Made by a program: the position numbers and the translations under genes
The notes under the pieces: generated by a model
What the model saw: only the letters and a program-made list of their open reading frames with translations
Databases searched by the model: none
What the model was told of the DNA's origin: nothing
Source of the DNA: Odontesthes bonariensis
Taxonomy: Eukaryota > Chordata > Actinopteri > Atheriniformes > Atherinopsidae
DNA length: 64,000 nucleotides
Reading direction: 5' to 3'
NCBI RefSeq assembly: GCF_027942865.1
Contig: NC_134516.1
Location: 17,597,822-17,661,821, forward strand
Part shown: positions 23,474 to 35,715 of the stretch, piece by piece
Layout of the letters: each line of letters starts with the position of its first letter
Position numbering within the stretch: the first letter of the stretch is position 1

Positions 23474-24782
23474 TGAGAAAGTAGAGCTGGGGTGCAAAAA
23501 GGTTCAACTTTTGTCCTTCCAAGAGACAAACACTTTAGTAACCACAGCTAAACCCGTGGTGAAAGCAAAGAAAGCCATTTTTATACTTTACCACTACTAC
23601 TATTCAGAAACGTAACGTTATGTGATGCTAGTTTTTAAGCTAGCTTTGTTAGCTGCCTACTGTTGGGTATTCGTCCATGTCTCAAAGCTAAAAGCTAACA
23701 TTATCTTGTATTTGCTCAAAATAAATGTGTCGGTGTCTGTCCGTGGTAAATGTAGGTCACACAAAGATATACTTCGCAATGTTATTGTTCTTTTAATTCT
23801 CTTAAAAGAAAGATGCTCAATCAATGCTCGAGTTATAAGAGTTAACATGGCACTTCCTGTTATAGTTTCAGAATAAAACGCGTAACTTAAACGATTTCGG
23901 TTTTGGGGTGAAAATCATCTTAAGAAATAACTCACAATGTAATATAATATCATAAATAAGGTAACTTCTTCTTTAAACGTGCTGTTATTTGAATCAACGT
24001 GTTGCTTTTCGTGATTAGCTATAATGTATGCCTTTATTTTGATAGCTCCAAGACTCTAAAATCGTTGGATTTTCCTAACTTGAAGCAACTCGGGAGAAAC
24101 GTCCAATGAGCCCCATTTGAACCAATCAGATCAGGGAATAGTTTTCAGTTAAACAAACGACCAATCACAAGATCGCAGGGGGCGGGCACGTTCGCAGCTG
24201 ACATAATCGAAAGCCAATGAGGTGAGCAATGCGTGGAGGTTGGGTGGCCGTTTTAGCCAATGGAATTGTAAACTGGATAAATGGGCGTGGTTGTTTTGAT
24301 TACAGAAATATTTCTCAGAAACTGGCTGTCTTCTGTGGCTCTGCAGTCAGCTGTTTCTTATGAAAGTAATGCTGGTAACGAGCCAAAATGGCGATCCTTA
24401 AAGCGCTAGTTTCCGTTTTTATTGGGAACAAGGGGGTGGGTCTTAAACTGCATCACAGCTGATCTGGAGGTTTTTCCCCCCTCAAGTTGTTTTTTTGCAG
24501 AGCGCAGCTTTGCAGACAATCACAGGGACACCTCTGTCTTGTTTTCTTTCTTGTTATTTTTAACCCAGCGCCTTTTAAAACTATATAATTGTTTTTCCTC
24601 TTTGGTTTTGCCATTTGAAACCCCAGACTAGTTTAAGAATGCCACTTATTTCCAGAAGAAACTGCTTTTATCACAAATATCATTGTCTTTTTGTCATCCA
24701 CGGTGAATTTAGCCCAGGTTTGACCCACTTTTAGCGTCTTTGCCTTCAAAGCATCTCGTGTTAGTGCGAATCGCCAGTGGAG
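23474..24782. promoter_or_regulatory. Divergent txndc16/gpr137c promoter region
   Basis: The two genes start head to head here. Five CCAAT pentamers, all on the plus strand, lie at 24103, 24122, 24161, 24214 and 24257. A GC box GGGGGCGGG lies at 24178-24186 among them. No clear TATA box was seen. Clustered CCAAT boxes are the classic NF-Y arrangement in bidirectional promoters; that they work here is inference. The txndc16 5' exon probably ends at 23473 (CTCAG/GTAACC on the minus strand). Confidence 0.65.
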
Positions 24783-26394
24783 ATGTTTTCGGCAGGAGAG
24801 GAGCTTGATTCCCGTTTGTTTACTTCACTAAAGGAGTCATCCGGAGATGCAATCTCCCCAAGACTGGAGCTCAGTTTGACAACCATCTACACCGTCCTCT
24901 ACTCTTTCCTCTTTGTTTTCGTGTACCTGCAGCTCTGGCTCATTTTGCACTACGGCCACAAGCGCTTCAGCTATCAGAGTGTGTTTTTGTTTCTGTGTTT
25001 GCTGTGGGCAGCGCTGAGAACGACCCTCTTCTCTTTCTACTTTAAAAATGTGGTGCAGGCCAACCAGCTGCAGCCTCTGGCCTACTGGCTGCTCTACTGC
25101 TGCCCCGTCTGCCTACAGTTCTTCACCCTCTGCCTGCTCAACCTCTACTTCACACAGGTAAGGCTTCATGTTCGTGACAGATGTGGTTTAAACAGGCAAG
25201 TTTCCTTCCCATACCTCTAAATGGCATTGTCCTTCTCCTGTGTGGCACTGCTCACTCCTTTGGAGGATGGCTAATGTCCTGTGGGCAGAAATCTTGCCAA
25301 GGAAACTAACCATGTTATCTTAAGGACAATTATTTCTCAATGTGCAGTTATCAAAACTACATCTCCCAGGAGGCTTCTGTGGCCTGCTGCGTTCAGTGTG
25401 CCTCTGGAAGTCAGAACTCAAAATCATTCTACCTCTCAAGATGTTTTATTGGATCAAGATTTGACAAAATCTCCGGCTCTTGGTCTGAATCATACCTTAT
25501 TGGGCATTCTTACAAGGTGACTTCTTAGCCATTTTACTTATCTGCTGGTGTGCCCCAAGGCTTTGTACTGGGACCCATTGTCTTTTTGGTAAACTACATA
25601 ATCTCCTTGGACCCTGTCGTTTGCTGTCATGGCTTCTCACATCATTGCTACGTAGATGAAACCTAACTGTATCGACCATTCCCACCAGATTACCCAGAAT
25701 TTCAGCATGACCCTCAGCTTGTCTCTCTGACCTTCAGCTAAATCTCTCAAAGGCTGAGCTTTTAGTCGTCATCTGTCTCTACAACAAGGAACCCGGCTGT
25801 CTTTTTCAGACCGTTTTTATTTTACTCCTCGAAGAATCCAATGCAGTAAGATCTGAACTGAAGACCATATTAGCATATACAGACTTCTTATATCAGTGGG
25901 TGTAATGATTTAGATCGGGGTGTGACTGCTGTGTCAAATCACTGAATTTAATATTCCAACCTTGACTTTAAAGTCATTAAACCCGGCTACGAAGTAGTCC
26001 TCCACATAAACCGATGGAAAAACCACAGCTTGTTGTTTTGCGCTCTTTGCTTTTTGCACAAAGCAAACGGGATACAACTCCTCCTTCACTGTAGTCACAA
26101 GCTTCTTTTTTTTAATTGAGTCCAAAGTGTGGGTTTACATGTCAGGTTGGCCCAGCAAGGTAACCTTGAACTTAAATGTGTGTTTGCATAGCTTCTGTAA
26201 CAGCAAAGCAGCTGCCCAGGCTGGTGTTTCAAAGGTGGTCACCACTGCCGTGCACGTACTGCCGTGCAGTGGGGCCGAGTGGAAGAAACTCTGGAGACGG
26301 TTTGTGTCCGGGTGTGAGATGGGCTGTGCTCTCACAAATCAGTAAGTGGGCTCAGCTGTTCAGTCCCAGTTGGCTCAAAATGTCAAGAAGAAGT

Positions 26395-26450
<56 letters not shown>

Positions 26451-29400
26451 CACCACAGCTCAATTACTGCTTCAAAGAAAAGCACAGCGAAGCACAAAAG
26501 GGAAGGAAACTCGTCTAATTTCTGGCTGAATGGTGATTTAGCAACGCACCTCCCTGCGTGGTATGACTGCTGAATAAACATCATGAGCCCTCAGCTGATC
26601 TCTGGCCATTTACTGCATGCAAACCAAAGCTGCTTTCAGTAGAAGGAACCCACGATGCACAGAAACTGACTCACATCCCATGTTTGGCATCGACAGGAGT
26701 CCTTTCTTTTTTTTTGCTTTTATACATAGGAGTGTTCCTCCACATCTTCTTATCCGCTCATTATTTCCTTTAAAATAGAAAAGCATGTGACCGGCCGGCT
26801 GTGTGAGCAAACGTTTCCTGCTCGTGGTTTCATGTCTGGCCAGTTCAGGTCTGAGTTATAAATCAGATTCATTATTTCTTTCACAGCTCAAACTGGAAGC
26901 TGCCTTTGAGTTTAATATTTACCGGCTAACTTTGACCGTTGTTGTCATTTTAGCCAGTCAGAATTACACAATCCTTTTTAATAACGACATGATGTAATTC
27001 TAACCGATGAATTATAGCCTCTGTTTTCCATCAGTCTGGTGGCAGCTGAACACATCGTTACTACTACTAGTAGCTACTCTCCTTTGTCCCAGTTGTACGC
27101 ACGAGAAGGCATTAATTACTTTCAGAAAATGTTTAAAACATTCAGCTGCTTCCAACTTACTCTGTGGGCGATGATGGTACACGTAAGTACAGCTGAATTC
27201 ACTGCTCAGGCGTTGTTTTTAAGTTACTTGAATACTGATTTTTGTCAGCTGAGGTTATAAAAGGAGGATTTTATTAGAGCAGATCGATGGTTTGGGACCG
27301 ATTTCAGTGACCACGAGTTGACACGCAGTCATAATGAGCTGATTTTCAGTCACATTTGGTCGTCTGACAAAAGACAGAAAGTATGTGAATGAGAGCGGCT
27401 TCATCTGGATTTCAGTTATATTAAAATACACTTTTTTACAAAAAGGTCTAAAAAGATTCAACTTTGAAGCAAACATAAAGCACAGAGGCCCATCCATAAT
27501 ACTGTATTTTCATCTCGCTTTGAGAGGCTTTATTTTGTACCATTTCTGCCGGACTGACATGTTTTATGTCCATTTTAAAAGTGCAGCTTTGGTCTGACTG
27601 AAACATCGATTTAGCTTTTAATTCTTTTGGAGAGTTTGTTACAAAACGATGAGCCTGAACCCATCAAAGACCATCTTTGGTGGATGCTCTTTTTATACCC
27701 AAACCTGGCACCCTCGCCTAAACGCGGTTATTTGCATATTCTATAAACTTTTCTGTCTTTATTTGCCTCGATGGACTTCTTCTAAGTGTGTTGCTGCATT
27801 CAGTTCTAGAGTTCTTTAAATATTCATGTACAATGTAAAATTCATGTAAAACTTCCCAACAGTTTAAAAAATGAAGCTTGTATGTTATGCAACGATATCT
27901 TTACATCTTTAGATTTAAGATATTCAAAAAGGATCATTTAGATATCATGAAATCTATATTTCATTCATCATTTGTTATCTTTTGGGTTTTTGGAGCCTTT
28001 GTTTCAGTGTGGAACAGTGGGTGGTTTTCTGCAGTCAGACATTTGAAAAGAGGTTGTTTCATCAGCTCATAGATGCTCACAGATGAGACCTGAGTATTGC
28101 TTTGTTTTAAAAGGACACCCCGGGTGAGAACCAGCATCTTTACCTGTATCCATCAGCCGGATTGAGAGACTGCACGGCACTGTGAACGTGACGCAATCAG
28201 ATTATCTCTTTTATCCTATACCTTGGAAATATTGGGTTTAGTTACATAACTGAATGGAAAATCCTCACACATGACAAACTAGAGCCGGATAATGTTTAAC
28301 ATTTCTGCTCTAAAAATATCCAGAATAATTAGCTGCCACGGTTAAGCAGATCCATTCATCAAATCCTTTCAGATTCACTCGCACATACGTGTGATTAAAG
28401 TTAAAACCGGGGAACTCGGGAGTCTAAAATATGTTTTAGCAAAGCCGTATTAATGAGTGACTAATGATTTGTTCAACCGGTGTCACACGCAGGTTTTGTA
28501 TTAGCACATAAGTGATGAAGAGCGCTATTTACCCTTGAACTCTATGAAAGCGGACGGGTATTACGCCACAACTCGCACATGCATGTGTGGAAATGGTGGT
28601 TTTCTGATGAGTCAGGCGTCAGTCCTGCCCTGTGATTTACTTCCTCCTGTTGCACACCCCTTCCTGCAGAAAACAAGGGTCCTTCTGCAGAGATAAAGTG
28701 TTTATTCTCTGTGCACTGAAAGAAAACCTGTCATTCTGGGGCAGACGTGGACATTTAGAGGCTACAAATCGCCTCGTTCTGGTCTACTTTCACGTGTGTT
28801 GTTGCGTTTATCAAACAGAATAGTAGCCACCGTTATATCGTTCTAAATTCGAGCATTTGCAGCGTCAGACAGTAAAGAGAGTGAACATATTTGTGCTCGT
28901 CTCGTTTCCTAAAAGCCAAATAAAGTACATTTTGGTAAACAACTTTCAAAACCTCGTCTTTAACGGGGTAACTTGGGTAATCCTGATCGGTTGAGGCCAC
29001 TGTCCCGGATTTTGCACACACAAACTGAAGCTGTGCAAACTTTATATGGTTGTGATAACGTGCTGACAACCCTGTGACCAGCAGCCCGTGCAAAGTTTTC
29101 GATGCAATTAAATGCATATTTAAGGATTTTTACTTGTTGTATAAGGTCAGTTTTAGTCAGTTTTTCATTGTTTTACAAGCTAAAGCTCATGTGAATGTTA
29201 CAAAAGCCGGCAGATACTGAGATACTGCTCTGGAGCCCTATTATATTGCTTTATATGTTTGCTGCAAACATGGGCATTTTTTATACAGTAAAAACTTTTA
29301 CTCTTTATAAAGACAGGTGCTGTGTCTGGTTTAATGTGTGGGAATATATCCCAACATACTGCAGATGTCACATTCAGTGCTCTGGTTGTGTCAGAGTACA

Positions 29401-32400
29401 GTTTTATCGTCTTAGAGGGACATTGAGTCATTAAATAAAACAGAAAACAGGGAACAAAAGGTTGGGGAAGGTCTGGAAAATGTGAAGAAGACTGATTCTT
29501 TTCCCAGCCAGCAGTGATCACCTTCAAAGCACACAGTACTATGATATTTCATGTTTAGTCTGGTCAACTTATTTTAATTTATGATGAAAATAACAGTAAA
29601 GATCATTAAAAATGGATGTGTATCCATGTTTACATTTCAGACCTGGAAGTAACCGGTTCTGACTTGCATTTTGCTGAATGTCTCATACGGTGTAATGCAC
29701 AAAAAAAGCTGTTTTTGTCCTGTTTTGAATCATTCTCGACCTTCATTGGAGGAATGGAAACAAGTTTTATTGAATCCAGTCCGAGATGGCAAACAAAACA
29801 CTCCTGAGGCCGACATAAGAGTGGATGAAAATCCATCTTCTTTCTCACAACACTTAAAATACCACCTGAAGCATTTCAGGTTTCACTGTGTCACATTCTC
29901 CTGGTTTCCCTTATTAAAGGTATATTTCAGGTTTTTGAAGCTGGTTTGTATGAAGTACTTTGGAGTAAATGATTTGAAGAATCAGACGCTTTCCTAAAGC
30001 TAAAGCTTCCCACAAGGGGGCCTGCTTAAAGACCCCATCTCTTCCAACTGAAAGCACTTTTTAGGAATGATTTCACATTGCGCCACTTCTGCAAAATGAA
30101 GTCAGATCGGGTCACTTTATGTTCACTTTTAGCAATAAAAGACCCGTTTGTCCCCCTTTTGTTCCTTCCTGACCGAAGCAAAGCAACTCAAATCATTTCT
30201 AAGATGTTGCATCTGGTATATGTTTCTGACACTTTTTATGCTATTTAAGCACAGCTGATGTATAATCCTTTGTAAATGTTCAGTATGGCTCTAAACAGCT
30301 GACATGTACAGAGTAGAAGTCACGCTTTGATCTTGATATCTGAGGCAGAACGTTAGAAACGGTACGTTTTTTATTTGATTAGGTCATTTGAAGCCAGGCT
30401 GAAAAATGGTGTGTGGCTTCGTACATAAACACTTTCATGTAATCTGGCTTTGTTTTTGGCTTTGGCCTTCTTATTCTTCTTGTGTGATTTAAAGTCATGC
30501 TACACACAGCTGTGTGTTTGCTTACTTCACTGACATGCAGGAATCTCCCCGAGCTCCGTTAAAGTTCACACTCTTCTCCTAAAACAAACCCACCGAGCCT
30601 CTCTGCCTTTCTCTGCCTCGACATTAGTGAAAAATAAGATTACGAGCGTGAGTTGTTTTCATATTTCTGATCTCTCTTATCTTTCTGCAGGTGATGTTTA
30701 AGGCTAAAGCCAAGTATTCACCAGAGCTCACTAAATACAAGTAAGTCCTGGATTGTTTGGACTAAAATTAGAAAAGTGTTGCATGATTTTACTCACTAAT
30801 CATCACCTTTTCCTTCTTATCCTTCCCTTCCCTTCCACATAAACACAATCAGAGCTTCATAGCTTCAGCACATGGCACCTTAACTAGTTGTAATGAGTGA
30901 ATAAAGTCCCGTTTTGTGTCTGTTTTTTTTACCAAACTCTTTCTCTTTGCAGGGTTCCTCTGCGTTTGTTCTTCCTGTGTCTCGGTATATTTTTTCTGGT
31001 GGTGAATTTAACTTGTGCGTTGTTGGTGCAAGGAGCTCTGGTGCACTCTGAACCGCCAACGTAAGCACAAATAAGATGGATGCCAGTCATGCCTGTTCAT
31101 TTTCTAACATGCAGCTTTGAAATGAGAGCGAACGCTTGACTGTGGTGCCAATCTTTTTGTGTCCAGTGATGGTGAAATCCGACATGCAGTCTTGGCCCGC
31201 GTCCTGATCAACGACAGCCTGTTTGTTTTGTGCGCCATATCTCTGGCTGTTTGCATTTTCAAGATCGCCAAGATGTCCTCTGCCAATGTTTACCTGGAGT
31301 CCAAGGTAGAAAAGCACAGACGCTTCTATCAATACAAAAAGTTTCGAAACACGAAAATGCATCTGGAGTCACTTCTGATCGGATATCTGTTCCTCTCTCT
31401 CTCAGAGGCTCTGTGTTTTTTTTGCTTAAATTGAAATGCAGTTTTTGAGGGCCAAAGGGGGGGTCGGCTCTTCATAGGCGATGCCATAAGTGTGAGTTTA
31501 TATTCAAACGGTGTAAACCAAGCAGAAGTAGATGCACCGAAGAAAAATAAACCGGAAACAAAGAACAACAGCGAGGAAGATGGTGCAACTCTCTGCAGAA
31601 GAAATAAAAAAATAAGTTGAAACCAGCTGGAAGGCCCCCTATCATCAGATATACTGGGGTCAAAAATTGAGTTAATTACATGGCTCAGTCCAGCTATAAC
31701 CGTAGCATGTATTAGTTTTTCTGGTATGCTTTTTTTAAAATACTGAATCATGTTACTGACCTGTTGCCAATTAACCCAATCAACTGTGACTGCTAGCTTG
31801 TAATTCCACAGCTGGCCACCGGGTGGTGATATTTAGTCAATTCTGTGGAAAAATGGCAGCTAAAGTCTTCTGATGCTAACTTAGGCTAAGCCACATTAGC
31901 ACAAGCGTCCTGCAGCTTACAAGAAAACCCATAAGGACCTGATGCTTGTGTCATTTTTATTTCAACTATATTTAGCAGTGCTGCTAAACTATATCTGCTG
32001 CAAAGGAAAGCTAATTATTTTAAAGTATGTGAACACGATGTTGCTATGATGTAAACACAGGAAGAAGCTTAGATTTATGCCCCTGAAATCTAGATTTCTG
32101 GCCTATAAAGAGCTGTTTTTGTAATGCTTGTGCATCAAATCTGTGACTTATATCTAACATTACATCACAGGACGGTAGTGGACTGATGCTCAAGCTTGTT
32201 TTGACACAATGAATCTTCCTGCAGGGTACATCAGTGTGCCAAGCGACAGCTATAGGAGCCGTGGTGATTCTCCTCTACACATCCAGAGCCTGTTACAACC
32301 TCGTGGTGGTGGCGATGTCCCCACAGGACAGACCAAGTCCCTTTAATTATGGCTGGTACAGCGTCTCAGATCAGGTAATGTGACCAAGTGACCAAGTATT

Positions 32401-35163
32401 GTAGATGGGAGATATATATCTAAAGCCAGAGAACCAGAGTTTGTGGACAACCCAGAGCAATGCTTAGTGGGGTAAAGGGCTTTGTCTGGCTATAAATAAC
32501 TCTGAGTGTGTGTGTGTGTGTATTGACCTAAATCAAGGCTCAGGCCTTGAGACACTCTACCCATTTCAAAAGGTTCATGCATGTGTGTGTATTTGCTGGA
32601 CATTCTAGACTTTATTATGATTTAATCGGTCTCTGTAGACCAGCTGTCATTCATGCGAACGTCATTCTTTTCTCCCACGTGCCTCACAGGACCGTGTGCT
32701 TTATGCATGCACTGAATTATTTAATGAGCTAATTAAACTCGCCGCTATATTACCAGCCAGGGTATGGAATAACCCAACCAGTGGGTTTGAACGCATATAA
32801 CCAAAGCTGTAGTACATTTTAAGCTCTATGTTCTTCTTCATGTCTATGTGCTTATTTTGAAGCCATCATGTAGTTAAGCATAGAGTTTACATTAAAGATG
32901 GATGCACCTTAAGTGCTTTAAATCTGCACTCCTTCATTTCAGCAGGGGGCGACTTCTATAGTTGGAAAAAGAAGTCTTCATTGAGCTAATATCTAAAACA
33001 AATTACCATGGTTACTCAGACTTTTCCTCACAAACTTAGCTGGATCTCAGTTGTGAGCCTTATTCTAATCCCATTTTATAATTATAGCCAATGTAGTGTT
33101 AAAACACTGCCAATGCAGTTTCACTATTCGGACACAACGCTGAAGTTGCCATCCGATTCGCTAATCAAAGGGATGGGCATAAAGGGCCATTTCACTGAAT
33201 TTTTTTGCATTTTGATCGCCCAAAACAAGGTTTCACAAATCCCAGACAAGGTTTTAATGAATCTATAGCCTCTTTACAATAATTCCATCCAGATTTGAGC
33301 AGTGCAACTATTGTAGTTTCCATACAGGACTTAGTTTAGGGTGATCAGAATACAAAAAAAGCAGTAAAATGGCCCTTTATGCCCATCCCTTTGATTCGCG
33401 AATCGGATGCCAACTTCAGCGTCGTTATTCGGACCTGGTTTTAACTTCACCAAAGTTTTAGACTATTTAATTAAAGTGTGATCATCAGAAAAATGATCTC
33501 TTTACACTGTGTGAGAAACAAATGATCTTAAATGAGAATGTGCACTCACAAGATAGAAAACGCGTGAGAGTAGATAATAAAACGGGGTTTTGTGTATGTG
33601 TGTTAAAGGCTGACGTACAGGAGATCAGTGGTAAGGCCTACATTGTGTTCGGGATCATTCTTTTCTTCTGGGAGCTGCTGCCCACCAGCCTGGTTGTGCT
33701 TTTCTTCAGAGTCCAGAAACCCCACCAAAACCTGGTATGTTGAGATCTGTTGCCAACTTTCCAAACAGCCTTAACGTGTGACGTGGTTTTAACTGGTCTG
33801 TATTTTTCAGGCTCCGGGGGGCATGATCAACAGCCACAGTTTCAGCTCCAGAGCTTATTTCTTTGACAACCCCCGGCGGTATGATAGTGATGATGACCTG
33901 TCTAGAAGCATCAATAGGACTGATCGGGCCAGGTGTGCACTCACATACAGTCTTTTATTTTATTCAATATTAGTATTACTAAGGGCCTGAGCATTTATTC
34001 TGTTTTTGAGCAATTGTTTCTAATACAAATGTATTGAATCCCCTTATTTCAATCTTTAAATGCTGTTTTCTCAAAATCGTTTTTTTTGTATTTTTCCAGT
34101 ACTGTATCAATATCTCAGCCTATGGAGCACCTACTAACACCAAACTTTCCAGTTATACACTTAGCAGTATTCTGAAGATGTTTACAGAAGGATTTGTTTA
34201 TAAATCATTCCTGGCCTGACTTATGTGACATTATAATAAAAAAATATGGCGAAAATCAATGTTTTTTTTTTTAGGCTGTGGACAGTATATTTTGATTTCC
34301 TAGGAAATGAAAACAGATATCCTGAAATCCCTCTGTAATTTTCTTTTCATTTTGTGTGTAAACAAACTGTAAAAAAGGATTTTGCACCTGGCTTTATCAT
34401 ATTTTCAGATCCATCTTCCGGAAATATATGCAAATTTGCGCATATTTAACGAGATAATGCCACATTTGCATAATTAAACATACAAATTTCTAAAACTTGT
34501 AATTCTGTAATACTTATTCTAATCCCCTTTTATAATTATAGGCAATGTAGTGTTAAGACACTGCATTGGCTTCACTATTCGGACCTGGTTTTAACTCCTC
34601 TTTGCAACGACAAAATAATGTACTTCACCAAAGTTTCAGACTACTTGATTAGCGCATATTTGATGAGATGATGCTGAATTTGCATAATTAAACATACAAA
34701 TTTCTAAAACTTGTAATACATTTTTTTTTCTTACTTGTATAAGTAATCAACTGAGGAAGTTTCATGGTGATATCTATTATTTTAAAATAATACCCTATTC
34801 ACCTGTAGTGTCTGTAGTGTTATATTTTGCCCTTTTCCTCATCTTTTATCCTCTTAAACCTTCTCTCTCGCTCTCAGTCTCCTTTCCACCACACCCCAGC
34901 TGGCACCATCCAGTTGGTATGGCTCCATCCAACGTAATGGGACTTTAGCGACGGGGGTGGCATCTGCCCAGCAGCCACCACCTTCCACGGCCCCCCTCCT
35001 CTTCGCCTATGGAAACATCCAGAGTCACCATCACCACCATCACAACTACTACTCCACCCCACAGAACAACAACTACCCGCATCACCATCACAGTAACTAC
35101 TATTCTACGCCACAGAATTATTACTGCGGCTCACAGATGTATTTCTGCACTCCACAGAATTAA
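24783..35163 (+). CDS. gpr137c: Integral membrane protein GPR137-family (GPR137C), seven-pass
   Basis: The GPR137 family are seven-pass lysosomal membrane proteins linked to Rag GTPase/mTORC1 control. Exons: 24783-25157, 30691-30740, 30953-31060, 31167-31305, 32225-32374, 33609-33734, 33811-33932 and 34878-35163. All are AG/GT bordered and in phase, totalling 451 residues plus stop. The family hallmark [18 protein letters not shown] is in exon 1. Membrane segments: three in exon 1, then one each in exons 3, 4, 5 and 6. Exon 7 carries [18 protein letters not shown]. Exon 8 encodes [20 protein letters not shown], a run of six histidines and [13 protein letters not shown] repeats. I took ATG 24783 as the start; an in-frame GTG six bases upstream is not needed. 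The paralogue choice (C rather than B or GPR137) rests mainly on the head-to-head neighbour txndc16. Confidence 0.88.
25330..25870 (+). mobile_element. L2-type LINE, reverse transcriptase fragment
   Basis: Translation across frameshifts gives [18 protein letters not shown] (from about 25547) and HHCYVDET at about 25643-25663. These match the region of L2-like reverse transcriptases around the YADD box, with the active-site box changed to YVDE. An upstream part near 25480 is compatible with the preceding RT segment. It is dead, lies in gpr137c intron 1, and is in the same orientation as the gene. Confidence 0.75.
26399..26449 (+). repeat. (GT)n microsatellite
   Basis: An uninterrupted GT dinucleotide run of about 51 bases lies in gpr137c intron 1. 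A shorter TG tract occurs at about 44213-44231. Confidence 0.98.
26450..30690 (+). other. Rest of gpr137c intron 1, nothing recognised
   Basis: This is intron sequence between exons 1 and 2. Short ORFs occur on both strands but none has a family match, good splice borders or unusual composition that I could see. No RNA gene was recognised. Confidence 0.6.
33126..33434. mobile_element. Fold-back MITE with 8-bp target duplication
   Basis: A 293-bp element (33134-33426) consists of two long inverted arms of about 85 bp around a short loop. Both arms include GATGGGCATAAAGGGCCATT (one as its complement). It is flanked by ATTCGGAC at 33126-33133 and 33427-33434. The same flanking sequence without the insert is present at 34512-34650, where ATTCGGAC occurs once (34577-34584). 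An 8-bp duplication suggests hAT-type mobilisation. It lies in gpr137c intron 5. Confidence 0.88.
34438..34716 (+). repeat. Local segmental repeats in gpr137c intron 7
   Basis: A block of about 66 bp starting GCGCATATTT and containing TTTGCATAATTAAACATAC occurs at 34438-34503 and 34652-34716, a period of 214 bp. The sequence between the copies (34512-34650) is homologous to 33059-33133 plus 33427-33480 in intron 5, which is the empty-site copy of the MITE target. Confidence 0.8.
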
Positions 35164-35715
35164 GCAGGGTCCACAGCAAAGAAGCTGATTTTGAGTGATT
35201 CTGTGTTTTTGTCAGAATTTTCTTTATCCTGCCGCATTTAAACCGCATTATATTCTAAAAATATTGACCTACAAATAATTTGGGTCACCAATTACGCAGA
35301 AATGTGGGGATTTAACAAGCCAGAGAGTCAGAGTGCCATGACTTCTAGCTTTTTTTTGGACATCAGCAACTCTGAGCGTGATGTATGAACCGCAAATACA
35401 GAGTTTCAGCATCAATGGCTGATATGCCTGACGACCTAAAAGCTTTTTCTGTTGAATACTGTGGTCGGATTATCCTAAATTGAGACAGATAATCATCATT
35501 CCACTAGTAAATTTCAAAGTTCTCCACACACAGGGACTTTACATCAAGCCAAAATGGCGAATCCCGAAGCTGTTAGTCAGTAGTTCAGGATTTTTGAGAC
35601 GTCCTACACATATACTCAAACAACACCTGTCAAATAGTTTTTTGAGTTATGTGACTGTGTTTGTGATGGGCGCATATATGATAATACAATCATTTAAGGA
35701 GCATTAAAAGGGTAA

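Noticed and set aside
24777-24782. GTG as start of gpr137c
   Set aside because: Vertebrate genes start at ATG; the ATG at 24783 is in frame six bases later and suits the family N-terminus.
31329-31751. 140-codon minus-strand ORF in gpr137c intron 4
   Set aside because: A faint LINE-like [10 protein letters not shown] stretch was noted but no conserved RT block follows. I could not support a gene or a named repeat.
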